A DNA stretch of 64,000 nucleotides, from NCBI GenBank assembly GCA_014529385.2, contig CM043942.1, positions 32,112,469 through 32,176,468 of the forward strand, read 5' to 3'. Positions 46,422-57,508 of this stretch are shown in pieces (positions within the stretch are counted from its first letter, which is position 1; each line of letters opens with the position of its first letter). A program made the translations under genes and the position numbers. Below the pieces are notes generated by a model. The model had not been told where the DNA came from. It made no database searches and saw only the letters and a list, made by a program, of their open reading frames with translations. This DNA comes from Adiantum capillus-veneris (lineage: Eukaryota > Streptophyta > Polypodiopsida > Polypodiales > Pteridaceae).

Positions 46422-46834
46422 TTCGCATACACAGAGACAAAATTTTGGACTTTTGAGCTTGTACAGTGTTAGAATAACATAATCCAAGACCACCGGTCAA
46501 TTTTGGGTTTAATCAGATCCAAATTAGTACATGTTCACTCAATTTCCAGGTTGCAGAGTAGTCCTTGGGCTTTTTGCAAAAGTAGAATCTGAAAGTCTGA
46601 ATTGCTGACTCACTTAGCTCAAATTGAAGTGATACACATGGACCAGTCACAATAGTTAGCAAAAATTGTACAGTCTTTGTGAAAGAATAGCTAACTTGAT
46701 TAAAACTGATACAAGAATCAGGTTACAGACAAGGAATTGAAAGCTTAACAGGAGTTGCAATCAAGTCAAGTGAAAGAAACTGATAACAAATCAATTGGAC
46801 GGTAAGTACTCTATCCAAGGCTTCACAAGTTTAT

Positions 46835-48603
46835 ATGAACCTTAGATCTAGTCGTATACTAGCAAACCAAGGCATATTTGGAGAGACCACTAGTAGAGTA
46901 TCCACAGAAGAGAGTGGGAATCAAGGTGATCACTTGGACACTATCTTTGAAGAAGTCTTAGACACTTTTTCAAAATCACCATCTGAAATGTCTTCCTATT
47001 CAACTCATTCAAGGACTGGAACGACAATGCGGTATAAGCACATACTCACCTTTTATAAGACTTATGGCCATGGAGCTCAGGTTTACCTGGATGCTAATGA
47101 AGAGTATGCTATTCGCATTGATGACCATGACATAGAGTTTGAAGAGGAAATCAGGGCAAACAAACAAGGTAAAATATATATGGATAAAAACAAAACTCAG
47201 TATTTACAAGTTGAAAACATTGATGTGATAGACAAATGGGGTTAGAAGAAAATACCATAATTCCAGATATGGAAGCAAAAGAGGGATCACTGACTTTAGA
47301 GTTTGAGGGATACGATCAAGCTGATTTGAAGCCTTTGAAACGGCTTAGCACTGATAATCCTAGGATCAGAGTCTATTGTTGGGAGGATAGAAATGTCAAA
47401 GATCTTCTATGTACTTCACATGCCAAATCACGACAGTTATTAACACCCATGAAGATCATCTATATCTTCAAAATCAAGGACAAGGGTTCAACAGATCTAC
47501 CAACCTACCTATTTAGGGATTGTTATAACAATAATTTTGTTATGATGAGTCCTGAGGAGGTGGAAAAAACCAAATACCAGGGGTACTCCATAAGGGATTG
47601 GATATTGGGCCAAGGACCATAAACTATTCCAAGAGAAAAACTCCGCGAGAGATCTTTTGAGAGCAATGTTAAAAAACCCAAAACTACCTCATCACAAAGA
47701 AAACCGGGTGACACTAAAGCCAGTCCAGGGCTACATGAGTCACTATTTCCAATAGACTAGTTTGAAGGACTCAGAATAGGACCAACTGCCACGAGACCAG
47801 GAGTTGAACCAAATCGATGTGTCAGACTAGCTGATTTTCAAAAATGGGTCAAAAAATACAGTGGTTCTGGGGATCCATATGACCACTTAGCAAGCTTTAA
47901 ACAAGTGCTAAGAGTAGAACACATATTTGACTTCCATACTTAGTTCGAGGGATTTGGAATGACATTAGAAGGAAAAGACATGGTTCCGAAACATTCCACC
48001 AAGGTCAATCATGGACTTAAATACATTGGCTCAAGGATTTGTAGCTGCATGTTCCAAAATGGGGATCAAACATAATATTGTAGCACAAATCTATAGCCTC
48101 AAACAGAAACAAGGTGAGTCTCCTAGGGATTGTGTAAATAGAATGAATCAATACATTGCAAGATGCCCAGAACTAGAAATACTTACAAAAGAAAGGTTAG
48201 TATCATTGTTTCTAGAGGGACTGCTAAACAAAGAACTTCATGCTATATTGTATAGCAAGAAACATATGACCCCAAAAGAGTGTGTGCCAGATGCTATCAA
48301 CTTAGGAGACAATTGTGATATTTTCAATGAAGAAGATGTCCCTAAGGATAATCTAAGTGAGAAAACAACATCCACCAAACCAACACAAAAGGGGGAGCTA
48401 CTGCAGCACCATTTACAGCCATAGAAGACAGCACCTATGAGGGGACTAGGGCAAGGGATACCTCAACAGGGACAACCAATTAGGCCGCAGAAATGGTGTG
48501 CAATCGAGGGTAAATGGGGAATTGAGGCTAATCATGAAAAATATGGACGAACTGGATAAGAAAGAGATTAGATCCATCCCAATGAACAAAGCTGGAGAAT
48601 ACT
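46835..48603 (+). pseudogene. gag of element C (broken)
   Basis: Starts MNLRSSRIL, like A and B. A capsid core is recognisable at about 47830-48300: FQKWVKKYSGSGDPYDHLASFKQ, then MDLNTLAQGFVAACSKMG, SPRDCVNRMNQYIARCPEL. Frameshifts lie near 47240 and in-frame stops near 47620 and 47757, 47943 and 48423. Only one doubtful Cys-rich box (KWCAIEGKWG, about 48490) is left of the nucleocapsid. Function as for gag of A. Confidence 0.8.
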
Positions 48604-49167
48604 ATGAAGGGGGAAGAAGGAAACACAACCCTTCTAGTGAGATATAATGATATAGAAACCATGGCAATAATGGATAGTGGGGCATGCATAGTTATAGCCA
48701 TGAAAGTAGTATGGGAATCATGGGGAAAACCAGCCATTAGACAAACTCGAATGAAACTGCCATTGGCTGATGGACACATCAAAAAACCCTTAGGACTGCT
48801 TGAAAAAGTGATAGTTAGTTCTTGTGATTATCAACATACTTTTGCAATAGTGGACTTTAGAAAGAAACTCAATTACAAAATCATCTTGGAAAGACTTTTC
48901 ATGCGACAAGTACAACTTATCCAGTATTGGGCAAACAATTATTTGTACTTGAAGCAAGTGGGATCAATAACAAGAGTTAATCTAAAAGATCACACTTATA
49001 GAGATGTCATGAAAACGTCCATACAAGAATTTGACTCATTCTCTTTAGCTGAAACCAAGCTTCCATTTTGGTTGAACAAAGACACACCTATTTGGATGCG
49101 CGGAGCCTCAAAAAAATGGGAGCTTAAAACGAGAAGAATGTATCTTAGAAAGGGATTGCACAAATGA
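48604..49167 (+). pseudogene. First protease of element C
   Basis: Retropepsin with catalytic DSGA (Asp at residue 24 of this frame, 48673), the LADGHIKKPLG middle part, and KIILERLFM...YWANNYLYL at the C-terminal end, equivalent to ILGRPFM...WSKNHVYL of A and B. The conserved Gly of ILGR is replaced by Glu. The frame is open for 187 codons and likely began upstream of the Met. Confidence 0.8.
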
Positions 49168-49732
49168 AGCTTATGTACCTGAGCCCTTTTAGGAGCATTT
49201 GTTTGAACCATTTGAGTGGACACATTTTTTGGCAACAATGGATGTATATGTAAATACGTCTATGCCTACTCAATTTTGCAATGAGAACGGCTATGATATA
49301 ATTCCCATACAAATGATCTCAACCCTTCACACTGAAGATGAAATTCAAGAATCCAAGGACTTAATGAAAGCTCAGCAAGTCTTTTTAGACCTCTACTATG
49401 ATGCAACAGATGAGTTGGAAGAACATTCAACTACTTTAGACAATTCAGGGTTGAAAAAAGAACATGTGAGAGCTAAACTACTCATAAAAGGAGGGGAGGA
49501 AAAGTTTTTTGACTTTCCAAACCAAAAATTGAGGGTATAAGAGGAAAAGAGACATGAGAAACTTCAAACCTAGACCTATGCCATCAGTCTCTAGTAGAAC
49601 ATAGTTTCTGATGCAAATAGATTTACATGATTGTGTCAAAGACAAAATCATTGGTAGATATCCTTTAAACAAAAATCAAGAAATATCAAAAACATTGAGG
49701 AAAACGAGAAAGGAAACTCAAGCAAAACCTAA
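49168..49732 (+). pseudogene. Protease-RT linker of element C
   Basis: An open, acidic frame (FEPFEWTHFLATMDVYVN, then DEIQESKDLMKAQQVFLD) corresponds in position to A's ESDNVDWVHLA-type linker. The frame shifts after about 49540. It is interrupted at 49733 by a DNA element, and the coding sequence resumes at about 51544. Confidence 0.6.
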
Positions 49733-50135
49733 CATTAGAAAATTTCGGAGGTCATTTGGAGGGCCTTGTAAGAAATTGTATTTCTCTCTCTAGAAACTTT
49801 TTTTAAAATGCACTTGTACCTTGTGAGTACGTCCAAAAGGACAACCAGACACTTTAAAAAGTAGATTTATATTCCCAATCGTCCTTGAAAACGGTCACTT
49901 TTTTATTTAATGTGAGCGTCTTTTTCAGGAGGCAGGTGCGGCGCAGTCAAGGCAGCTTACGTCCTCACTGAAAGTTAAAAAGTCACAAACTGTCAAATAG
50001 TGATAGATTTTGAGGCTTTTGACACCACCAATGCGTCCGGAACGCCAAAATACCCTAAAAACGAATGTCTACATGTCTCATTCCGACATCCGGAGAGACA
50101 AAAAATGTCAAAAAACCCCAAAAAATGGGCTTTTT

Positions 50136-50197
50136 ACTTAAGGTGCGCGAGGAGGCATTCTAAAATGCTAGAATGCCCCTCTGCGCGCCATTAGTAC
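50136..50197. repeat. Hairpin 1 in the CACTA-like element
   Basis: Arms TACTTAAGGTGCGCGAGGAGGC and their inverted partner ending GCGCGCCATTAGTA, with ATTCTA/TAGAAT near the centre. Confidence 0.75.
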
Positions 50198-50278
50198 AAA
50201 GCTTCTTTTAGTGATTTTTGGACAATTATCTTTCAAGAAAGCCTACCCATGTTTCACTATTGCACTTTTGCATCGTGC

Positions 50279-50330
<52 letters not shown>

Positions 50331-50382
50331 TTCTATAGCTTAGCATATTTAAAGAGAGAGAGAGAGAGTGAGAGACTCCCAT

Positions 50383-50443
50383 TACTAACGGCGCACGTGG
50401 AGCATGTTTTGACCTCAAAAAACACCTCCTCGCGTCGTTAGTA
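50383..50443. repeat. Hairpin 2 in the CACTA-like element
   Basis: TACTAACGGCGCACG at the left pairs imperfectly with CGCGTCGTTAGTA at the right. The loop sequence is unlike the other three. Confidence 0.7.
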
Positions 50444-50549
50444 TAAGGTAACAGAAAGACTCTCTCTCTCTCTCTTTCCCCCGCCTTACTTCCTCTCTCT
50501 ATAACACTCACACATACACACATAAACACATACACTGGTGGATGCACAA

Positions 50550-50605
50550 TACTAAAGGCGCGCATAGAGACATGCACACCGGTTGTGCCTCTCTACGCGC
50601 CCCTA

Positions 50606-50610
<5 letters not shown>
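50550..50610. repeat. Hairpin 3 in the CACTA-like element
   Basis: TACTAAAGGCGCGCATAGAG pairs with CTCTACGCGCCCCTATAGTA, with ACACCGGTTGTG near the centre. Confidence 0.75.
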
Positions 50611-50668
<58 letters not shown>

Positions 50669-51004
50669 CTCTTTGTGTGTGTGTGTGTGTGTGTATGTTA
50701 TATTTGTGTGTCTGTGTGTTTGTGAGTGTGTGTGTCTCTGTGTGTGTGTGTGTGTATGTTATATTTGTATCTCTGTGTGTTTGTGTGTATGTTATATTTG
50801 TCTGTGTGTGTGTATATGTGATCAAAATGCACTTTGTAGAATTGTAACAATGGGTGTGTGTGCTCACTCTTATAGACCCGAAATTATGATCTCTAAGGCT
50901 AAGATGATGAAGAAAAAACCTATGTGATAGATGGAGGCCTTTTTAGAGATTTTTTGACATTTTCCTCTCAAAAATCTTTCTAAAAGAGGAAAAAAGGGGC
51001 TTTT

Positions 51005-51066
51005 TACTAACGGCGCACGATGAGGCATTCCAAAATTTTGGAATGCCCCCTCGCGCGCCGTTAGTA
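51005..51066. repeat. Hairpin 4 in the CACTA-like element
   Basis: TACTAACGGCGCACGATGAGG pairs with CCCCTCGCGCGCCGTTAGTA; the centre is the perfect palindrome GGCATTCCAAAA and its inverse. Confidence 0.8.
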
Positions 51067-51543
51067 AAATGTTCTTTTAGGGGTTTTTGACATTCTTTGC
51101 CTCTTTGGATGTCAGAGCTAGGCAATTGGACATATGTTCTTTTAGGGGTTTTTGACATTCTTTGCCTCTTTGGATGTCGGAGCTAGGCAATTGGACATTC
51201 ATTTCTAGGATATTTGGGCGTTCTGGACGCATTGACAGTATCAAAAGTTTCAAAATCTTCCACCACTTGATAGTTTTGTATCTTTTTGAATTCTAGTGAT
51301 GACGTAAGCCGTATCAAATGCACCGCATCTACCTTCTGAAACAGGTGCTCGCATTAAATGAAAGAGAGTGATCGTCTTCAAGGACCACTAGATTATTAAA
51401 TGAGGATCGAGAGGGACACCTTTTATATTTTTGTTAATATCAATCTATTTTTCTACGTAACGTAGGCTCTTCTCTCATTGGAGGAGCTTATTTTCCTCTC
51501 TCTTCCAAAAGGCCCTCCAAAAGACCTCCGAAATCTCCTAATG

Positions 51544-52500
51544 ATACTAGAACAAGGATTCAACCATGACACGAGTTGAACGAAGAAATAAGTATCAAGA
51601 GTTGAAGAAAGCTCTAAAGGAGATATATACAACTGAAATGGAAACCATTGAGGAAGGTAAAGATGTAATGAGTGTTCCATCCCATTACAATAAATATCCT
51701 CTCCAAGACCGAAAGATCATAGTCAAACAACATGTCAGGGAGTTAAGAAAACAGGGCGAGTCCTACGAAGGACCTGAAAACGCAAAAAAGATAGATACAG
51801 TCGAACCAAGAGAAGAGCCTAGACCTGCCTACATTGCAAAAAACTTGACAAAAAAAGAAGAAGAGATTTTGTTAAGCTTACTAAAAGAATACCGAGATAT
51901 CTTTGCTTGGTCTTATAAGGATCTCAAGAGTGTCGATCCAAAAATCTATCAACATACCATACCGATGAGAGATGATGCGAAACCGAGTAGACAAAGGCCA
52001 TACACTTATAATGAGACATTTGCCAGAAAGATCAAAAAAGAGATAGAAAAGATAAAGGAATTTGCATTCATTTATGAAATTGAACGTACAAATTGGGTGT
52101 CTCCAATTGTGGTAGTACCCAAGAAAAATGGAAAATTAAGGGTATGTGTCAATCTCAAGAAGGTAAATGCAGCTACCAATAGAGACAACTTTCCTCTTCC
52201 AATCACTGAGCATGTTTTAGAACAAGTTGCAAGAAAATAAGCTTAAAGCCTTTTAGATGGATTTTTGGGATACAATCAACTTTTGGTTGACCCCAAAGAT
52301 CAGCATAAAACTGCCTTTGCAACTGAATGGGATATTTTTGCCTATCAGGTTATGCCTTTTGGGTTAACTAATGCTCCTCCCACCTTTCAAAGATTGTTGA
52401 GCCATGCTTTTAAAGAATATCTTCGCAATTTTTTGGAAGTATTTATGGATGAATTATGTGTACATTCATCAATCTAGGGTGATCATTTTTAACTCCTCTG
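51544..52500 (+). pseudogene. Reverse transcriptase of element C (broken)
   Basis: The open frame from 51566 carries the RT N-terminal region (FAWSYKDLKSVDP, QRPYTYNETFARKIKKEIEK) and WVSPIVVVPKKNGKLRVCVN (about 52098-52155). A stop lies near 52240. The palm then continues at 52265 with GYNQLLVDPKD, QVMPFGLTNAPPTFQRLL and the active-site box FMDELCVHS near 52445, where the second catalytic Asp is replaced by Glu. Confidence 0.88.
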
Positions 52501-53285
52501 AAAGGTCTTCGAAAAAATGTTGACTTTATAGGATTTACTTAAATCCTGAAAAGTGCATATTTATGGATAGACAAGGAAAATTTCTTGGGCATATAGTGTC
52601 TAAAAATGGCATAGCTACTGATGTGGATAAAATTCACATTATTGTTGAATTGGCTAGACTGACAATAGTCAAAGGGATTCAAGCTTTCATGGGACATTGT
52701 GGATATTATAGATGATTCATTTACATGTACGCTATAATTGCAAAACCCATGTATAGCTTGCTTACACTCTTTGAATGGACTGATGAGTGTGAAAATTCCT
52801 TCATGAAGATTAAGCAAGGTCTCACTTCAGCCCCGATATTGAAAGCACCAGATTGGAATAAGATATTCCACATACATGTAGATGCTTCCAATTTTTCCAT
52901 TGGGTGTATACTAGCTCAACCAGAAGACGGAAAATTTGATTTTCCTATTTCTTATGCTAGTAGACAGTTGAATGTGGCAGAGAGAAACTATACAATCACC
53001 AAAGGGAAAGGATTAGGAATGATCTATGTCGTAAAAAAGTATAGAGATTATCTATTAGCTAACAAATTTGTGTTCTTTGTGGACCACTAGGCCTTATTGT
53101 ACTTGGTCAACAAGCCATGCAACACAGGAAGAATAGTGAAATGGTTCATCATTCTTTTGGAATTTGATTTCATTGTAGTTGTGAAAAAGGGCACCACTCA
53201 CCAAAGAGGGGATCATTTATCAAGGATTGTTTCAGGAGAACCACCCAAGGGAGTAGACGATGATCTACCAGATGCATATCATTGA
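52501..53285 (+). pseudogene. RT connection and RNase H of element C
   Basis: The connection region is out of frame at 52520-52700 (NPEKC, GHIVSKNGI, GFIGHCGYYR-like). RNase H follows: HIHVDASNFSIGCILAQ, SYASRQLNVAERNYT, GLGMIYVVKKYRDYLL, FVDH-stop-ALLYLVNKP and the DHLSRI box near 53215, ending PKGVDDDLPDA. The stop at 53090 fits CAG to TAG. Confidence 0.88.
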
Positions 53286-54620
53286 TGACCATTGCTCAAG
53301 TGGATTCGAAAATACCACTTTCTATTACAATTGGATTAATTGAGCAATCGACTATATATCAATTACTAGTTGGAAGACTGTACAAAAGAAATCGAGATGG
53401 AATATTTCTTTTGTGTATTAATCCTGAGGAGAAAACCCAATATCTAGGTCAAGCACATATTACCATAGTGGGACTTCACTTTGCGGAAGACCAAACTATG
53501 CAACGAATCTTGAGACTTGGAGTATCTTGGCCAACTATGAGAAGTGATGTTCATTCATTTGTTAAAAAGTGTCTTCAATGCCAGAAACACACACCCAAAA
53601 CCTTATGTGACATTGTTCCAAATATCACTTGTTCCTAAGTGGAGTAACTATCCAGTTACTTTCTTATCAAGCCGAGCATTTCCTGAGGATATGAGTAAAT
53701 GCCGCCAAAGAGCAATTGAAATTGAAGCAAGAGACTATGCTCTTATTGGAAACTAGTTGTATCGGAGAGGAAAGGATCAACATCTGCGTCTTTATGCAAA
53801 TGAAGATGAATATATTCCCATTATAGAACCAGCACATGCTCGATTAGCTGGAGGCCACTTTTTGAGTAAAGCCACCGCAAGAGCAATCTTGATGGCGGGC
53901 ATATGGTGGCCAACACTTTTTGTAGATGCCAAGGAATATGTTCAAAGGTGTGATGCATGTCAACGAGAAAAAATGCCAGCCCGTGTAGATAGCATGCCTT
54001 TAAGACCAATGATGGAGGCTTGAGATTTTGCAAACGGGGGTATAGAATTTTTTGGGCCAATACAACCACCTGCTTATAGAATCCAAGCTCAATATATCAT
54101 TGTAGCTACTACGGACTATTTGACCCATTGGATAGAGGCTAAGCAACCCAAAATAATGATGCTAGAACCACAACCGCATTCTTGTATGAGAATAAGTTCA
54201 CAAGATATGGACTGCCAATAGAAATTTTTAGTGATAGGGGAACTCATTTTCTCAATGAGGTGTTTGGGTATCTGCTTAATGAATTTATGGTCTTCCATAA
54301 AAAATCGGCTCCCTATCACCCACAAGCCAATGGACAAGTTGAGCATATGAACAAAATTTTTAGCTCGGTATTGACTAAAGTGGTTAGTTTATGGTCTTGA
54401 TTCCATACTACCGAGAGAATTTCTATTGCCAACACTAAGGGTAGCAGAGAATCTTGAGTGGACAGGACATGAATTTTCAAAGAGGCTTGAAAATTTAGAA
54501 AATCTTGATGAGCAAAGGTTAACAGCTATAGCTCACATCTATGCACAAAAGCGAAAACAAAAACAGTTTTTTGATTCCCATCTAGTTACAAAAAATTTCA
54601 AAAAGGGGACTTAGTTTTAA
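53286..54620 (+). pseudogene. Integrase of element C with two consecutive zinc modules
   Basis: The first HHCC-like module is at about 53395-53600 (LYKRNRDGIF...GQAHITIVGLHF...SWPTMRSDVHSFVKKCLQCQK). A spacer with VPKWS and SRQRAIEIEARDYALIGN-type sequence follows, then a second full module at 53757-53985 (YRRGKDQHLRLYANEDEY...AHARLAGGHF...WWPTLF...CDACQ). The catalytic core follows in broken frames (GIEFFGPIQPP near 54040, FSDRGTHFLNE near 54228, HPQANGQVEHMNK near 54320), then the C-terminal region (KQKQFFDSHLV). Element A has only one module at this place. Confidence 0.85.
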
Positions 54621-55670
54621 TCGACTCCCTTAAGAAACACATTCCCAAGTTTAAGAAAAGGAAAAAGTATTGTTTATCATTGAAGACATATCTCCAAGTG
54701 GAGCAGTTAAGTTATCCACCCTAGATGGTGAACCAATGGCTAATTTGTCGTTTAAAGAAGTATAATTTTCCACTAACCAATGAATTGCTAGAAAAGATGC
54801 ATGCAAAAAATCAAAGAAAGATAAAACGATAGCAGGTTATTAATGAAGCCCAAGAGGAAGCTCGGCTTTGAGTACTCAAAAGGAAAGCTGCTCTCAAAAA
54901 TCAACAAATTCCTATTCCCATCAACAATCTGGAACTAGATGACCGACTATGGGAATTACATAAGGATGCAGTATCAACAGATGATGAATGGTTAGATGGA
55001 ATGGACCTTCGGATCAAAGTACAGATAAACAATCATAGCACAAATGCATTGGTCAATACAGGATCTCGAGTAAACGCAGTTAGTTATTCCACGTACAAGA
55101 AAGAAACAAATCAATTTCTGATAGCAAGAATATCGACAATTAAAGGATGCAACAAGAACCCAACACCGACACTGGGAGTAGTCAACTTAATGTGATACTA
55201 CATGGTTGGTTATGCCCTCGTCAGTTTGTATGCTTACCAAATGAACATATGAATGAAACAATGATTCTTGAAATCTCATGGATGTGGACGTACAAAACAA
55301 TACCAGATTGGGATACCAATCAACTCAATCTATCACCTAAAGGCAGGCAACTCATTGTTCCAATTGCACCAAGCAAAGAGGAATGGAAAGGATATTCCCA
55401 ATAGAACAAACCACAAGGCAATCAATCTTCTCCATCCTATCGACAAGAAAATGCTACAAGTAGCATGCAAGGATTCAAGCATATATGGGTACCAAAGGCA
55501 CAACTTAAGGACAAGCTGATTCAAATTTGGGTGCCCAAAACATCATCGGCTGTACCAAAGATGGTTCCAAGGTTCAAAACACAAAGAAGAGCATCTCCAA
55601 GCAGAGAACCTAAATCAAAATGGATTTGGAGGAAAAAGGAGCACTTATCTTCTCAGCAAACTATATAATC
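54621..55670 (+). pseudogene. Second retropepsin-like domain and WVPK tail of element C
   Basis: After an integrase C-terminus in broken frames and a charged linker (ERRKIKR..EAQEEARL-like, as in A), the frame at 55001 reads DLRIKVQINNHSTNALVNTGS, equivalent to LYNALLDTGA of A. The catalytic Asp is replaced by Asn (AAT at 55055, one transition from GAT). STIKGCNKNPTPTLGVV follows. After a frameshift, MILEISWMWTYKTIPDWDT matches A's LGCTWM...IDWDT. Two IWVPK boxes lie near 55482 and 55524, and KWIWRKKEH near 55620. The whole layout parallels element A. Confidence 0.75.
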
Positions 55671-56060
55671 AATGAACCAGTGGAGAGTTAAGTCTCAAAA
55701 CACTCAACCACAATAGTTCATCAAATGAAAAAACAAGATACCAATGGCGAGTTAAAGCTCAAAAACCATCATCATTGATACCGAAAACTAAAGAAATAAG
55801 CATGCCAAAGTATCCTAATGGTACAATAAAGCAAAGAGCACTCAAGCTACAAACTTGCTCTTTGAGAAACAACAACAGAAAACCTCGACCTCAAAAACCC
55901 TTGAGTTAATTACTCAAGACCCAACTCTTGCACAACATGATGGTTTGAATTGCATTAATCTTCAAATTATGGTAGAGCCAACCAAGGCTATGCATAGACA
56001 CAATTGTTCAGCCCATGCACACAATCGTCTCGGAGTATGCCATCTAGGAGGGGTGAAAGG

Positions 56061-57508
56061 GAACTAAGTAATTAAGGACAATGTTTGAAGAGGGAGGAAA
56101 ATTTTTGATGTTAACGTGTGAATTTTTGCAAAATTACATAATAATGCCTTTAACAAGTCATCAACAGGGGAAATTTGATTGATAACATCTCCCCGAAGAG
56201 TGTAACTAGTGTATATGCTATCAGAAAATCATTAAAAAATGGTCTTTTTTTATTACTTTCATCATTTTTCTTGATATTGAGACTTAAAAATGGAGAAATC
56301 CACCAAAAAACAATAGAGTAGTGTTGTTCAATGGATTTTCCTAATATTTGATTTTTCACTTTTCTTTTTTAGCACATCTTATTATATTCTTTGATTTTTT
56401 CAATAAACATGTCAAAAATCAATAATAAATAGCAAATGAGCTCATATGGAGAAAGTGAAGATACACTGATGATAAGGAGGACAAGGCGGACATGCACAAA
56501 AAATTTCAATCAAATCGACAGATGGAAGCAAAAGGCCTAAATTAGACCGCCAAGGCCTACGTTTGCAAATTCTTGCAGAATGAGCTAACAGAATCCGATT
56601 GAAGAAATTTTTGAGTCTAACATAGATTTCACGGCCTAGTAGGACTAACAGGGGAATTTGGGAAAAAGTAGTTTGGGAAGTCCCGAGTATAGATATCCAA
56701 GGTAGCCCAAAATCACCTCATTTCCACTAGTCACTCTTGGAGGAGAGAGCTCTCTGCCTTCTTTGCGCGCGATTTTCGGAGTCCATAGTCGTCCATTTAC
56801 AGCACCGTTTCACACGAGACATGAGGGGTAAGTTCTAAGCTTATCAATGAACAATTCTATATGGCCGGGTAACAAGTCTAGGCTCAGTGAAAAACCCTAG
56901 AAACCCAGCAATGCACGAAGTCCTACGACACAAAATTGACCATAGCGACCTGTCAGCTCAACCGAATTGGATGAGACTTGAATTGTAGCATGCCCCTATA
57001 TAATAGAACACTTCTATATCACTAGATGACCATTTGGCAGGGGTCGGCGGGGGGGGGGGGGGGAGAGGGGGGTCCCAAGTAGATAATCTAGGTTTTTGTC
57101 ATATGCTAGAATTGGATTCTGACTCCACAGGTAGCTCATAGACTTGGGTCTATACACAATGTACCAGGATGGTTTCATGAAAATAGTCAAGGCAAGCTCT
57201 TGAAGAGCAGAAAACAGCTCGAAGACTACAAAGCGTCAAATTTGACATATGAAGTCAAACTGCCAAATGGGCCAAAACTAGATGGGTAGCATCAGGACTA
57301 TGTAGCGGACAAGCCCATAGCTTCAAAAGTGACTAACCAACTCCACAGGCCATCTAGTCACAAAAATTGGTGATTTCAAAGTCAACAAGAGCACGAAGTG
57401 ATGCCAACACGATCGAACTTTACCAAATTCATTTTAGGACTTGTTTTAGATGTATTGAATATGTCTAGGTCATCAAATTGTCAAGTCTTGCAAAAAAAAA
57501 AGACTGCT
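56061..57508. other. Noncoding DNA between element C and the second palindrome array
   Basis: No ORF was recognised. It contains a GAGGGGTAAGTTC segment near 56822 that could be a splice donor or leader, and a 15-base G run at 57049-57063. It may be element C's 3' noncoding region or the LTR/leader of a related element; no LTR pair supports either. Confidence 0.4.

Larger units (their letters stand above)
49733..51543. mobile_element. 1.8 kb long-TIR DNA element, CACTA-like, with four hairpins
   Basis: The ends are inverted copies beginning CATTAG.A.ATTTCGGAGGTC. The inverted match can be followed inward for roughly 480 bp (49733-50215 against 51065-51543), for example CAATGCGTCC near 50030 against GGACGCATTG near 51215. 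It contains (CT)n, (GA)n and (GT)n tracts and four palindromic hairpins closed by TACTAACGGCGCGC-type arms. No transposase ORF is present. CATTAG may be a mutated or variant CACTA end. I see no clean target duplication (left TAA, right ATA). Confidence 0.75.
44838..56060 (+). mobile_element. Element C: degenerate Athila-like Ty3/gypsy element with post-integrase protease-like domain
   Basis: The order is tRNA-Asp-type PBS, a 2 kb leader with a palindrome array, gag, protease, a 1.8 kb DNA-element insertion, RT, RNase H, two integrase zinc modules, integrase core, a retropepsin-like domain, WVPK boxes, and a purine-rich AGGAGGGGTGAAAGGGA at about 56046. The coding parts are broken throughout. 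The pol motifs clearly differ from A's, so this is a second family of the same lineage. The left LTR boundary and the 3' LTR are unresolved. Confidence 0.82.

Noticed and set aside
50257-50927. ORFs up to 119 codons inside the CACTA-like element
   Set aside because: Low-complexity translations of (CT)n, (GA)n and (GT)n tracts; no transposase motif.
57049-57063. 15-base G run as a regulatory or structural signal
   Set aside because: Homopolymer prone to sequencing or assembly error; no conserved context in related copies here.
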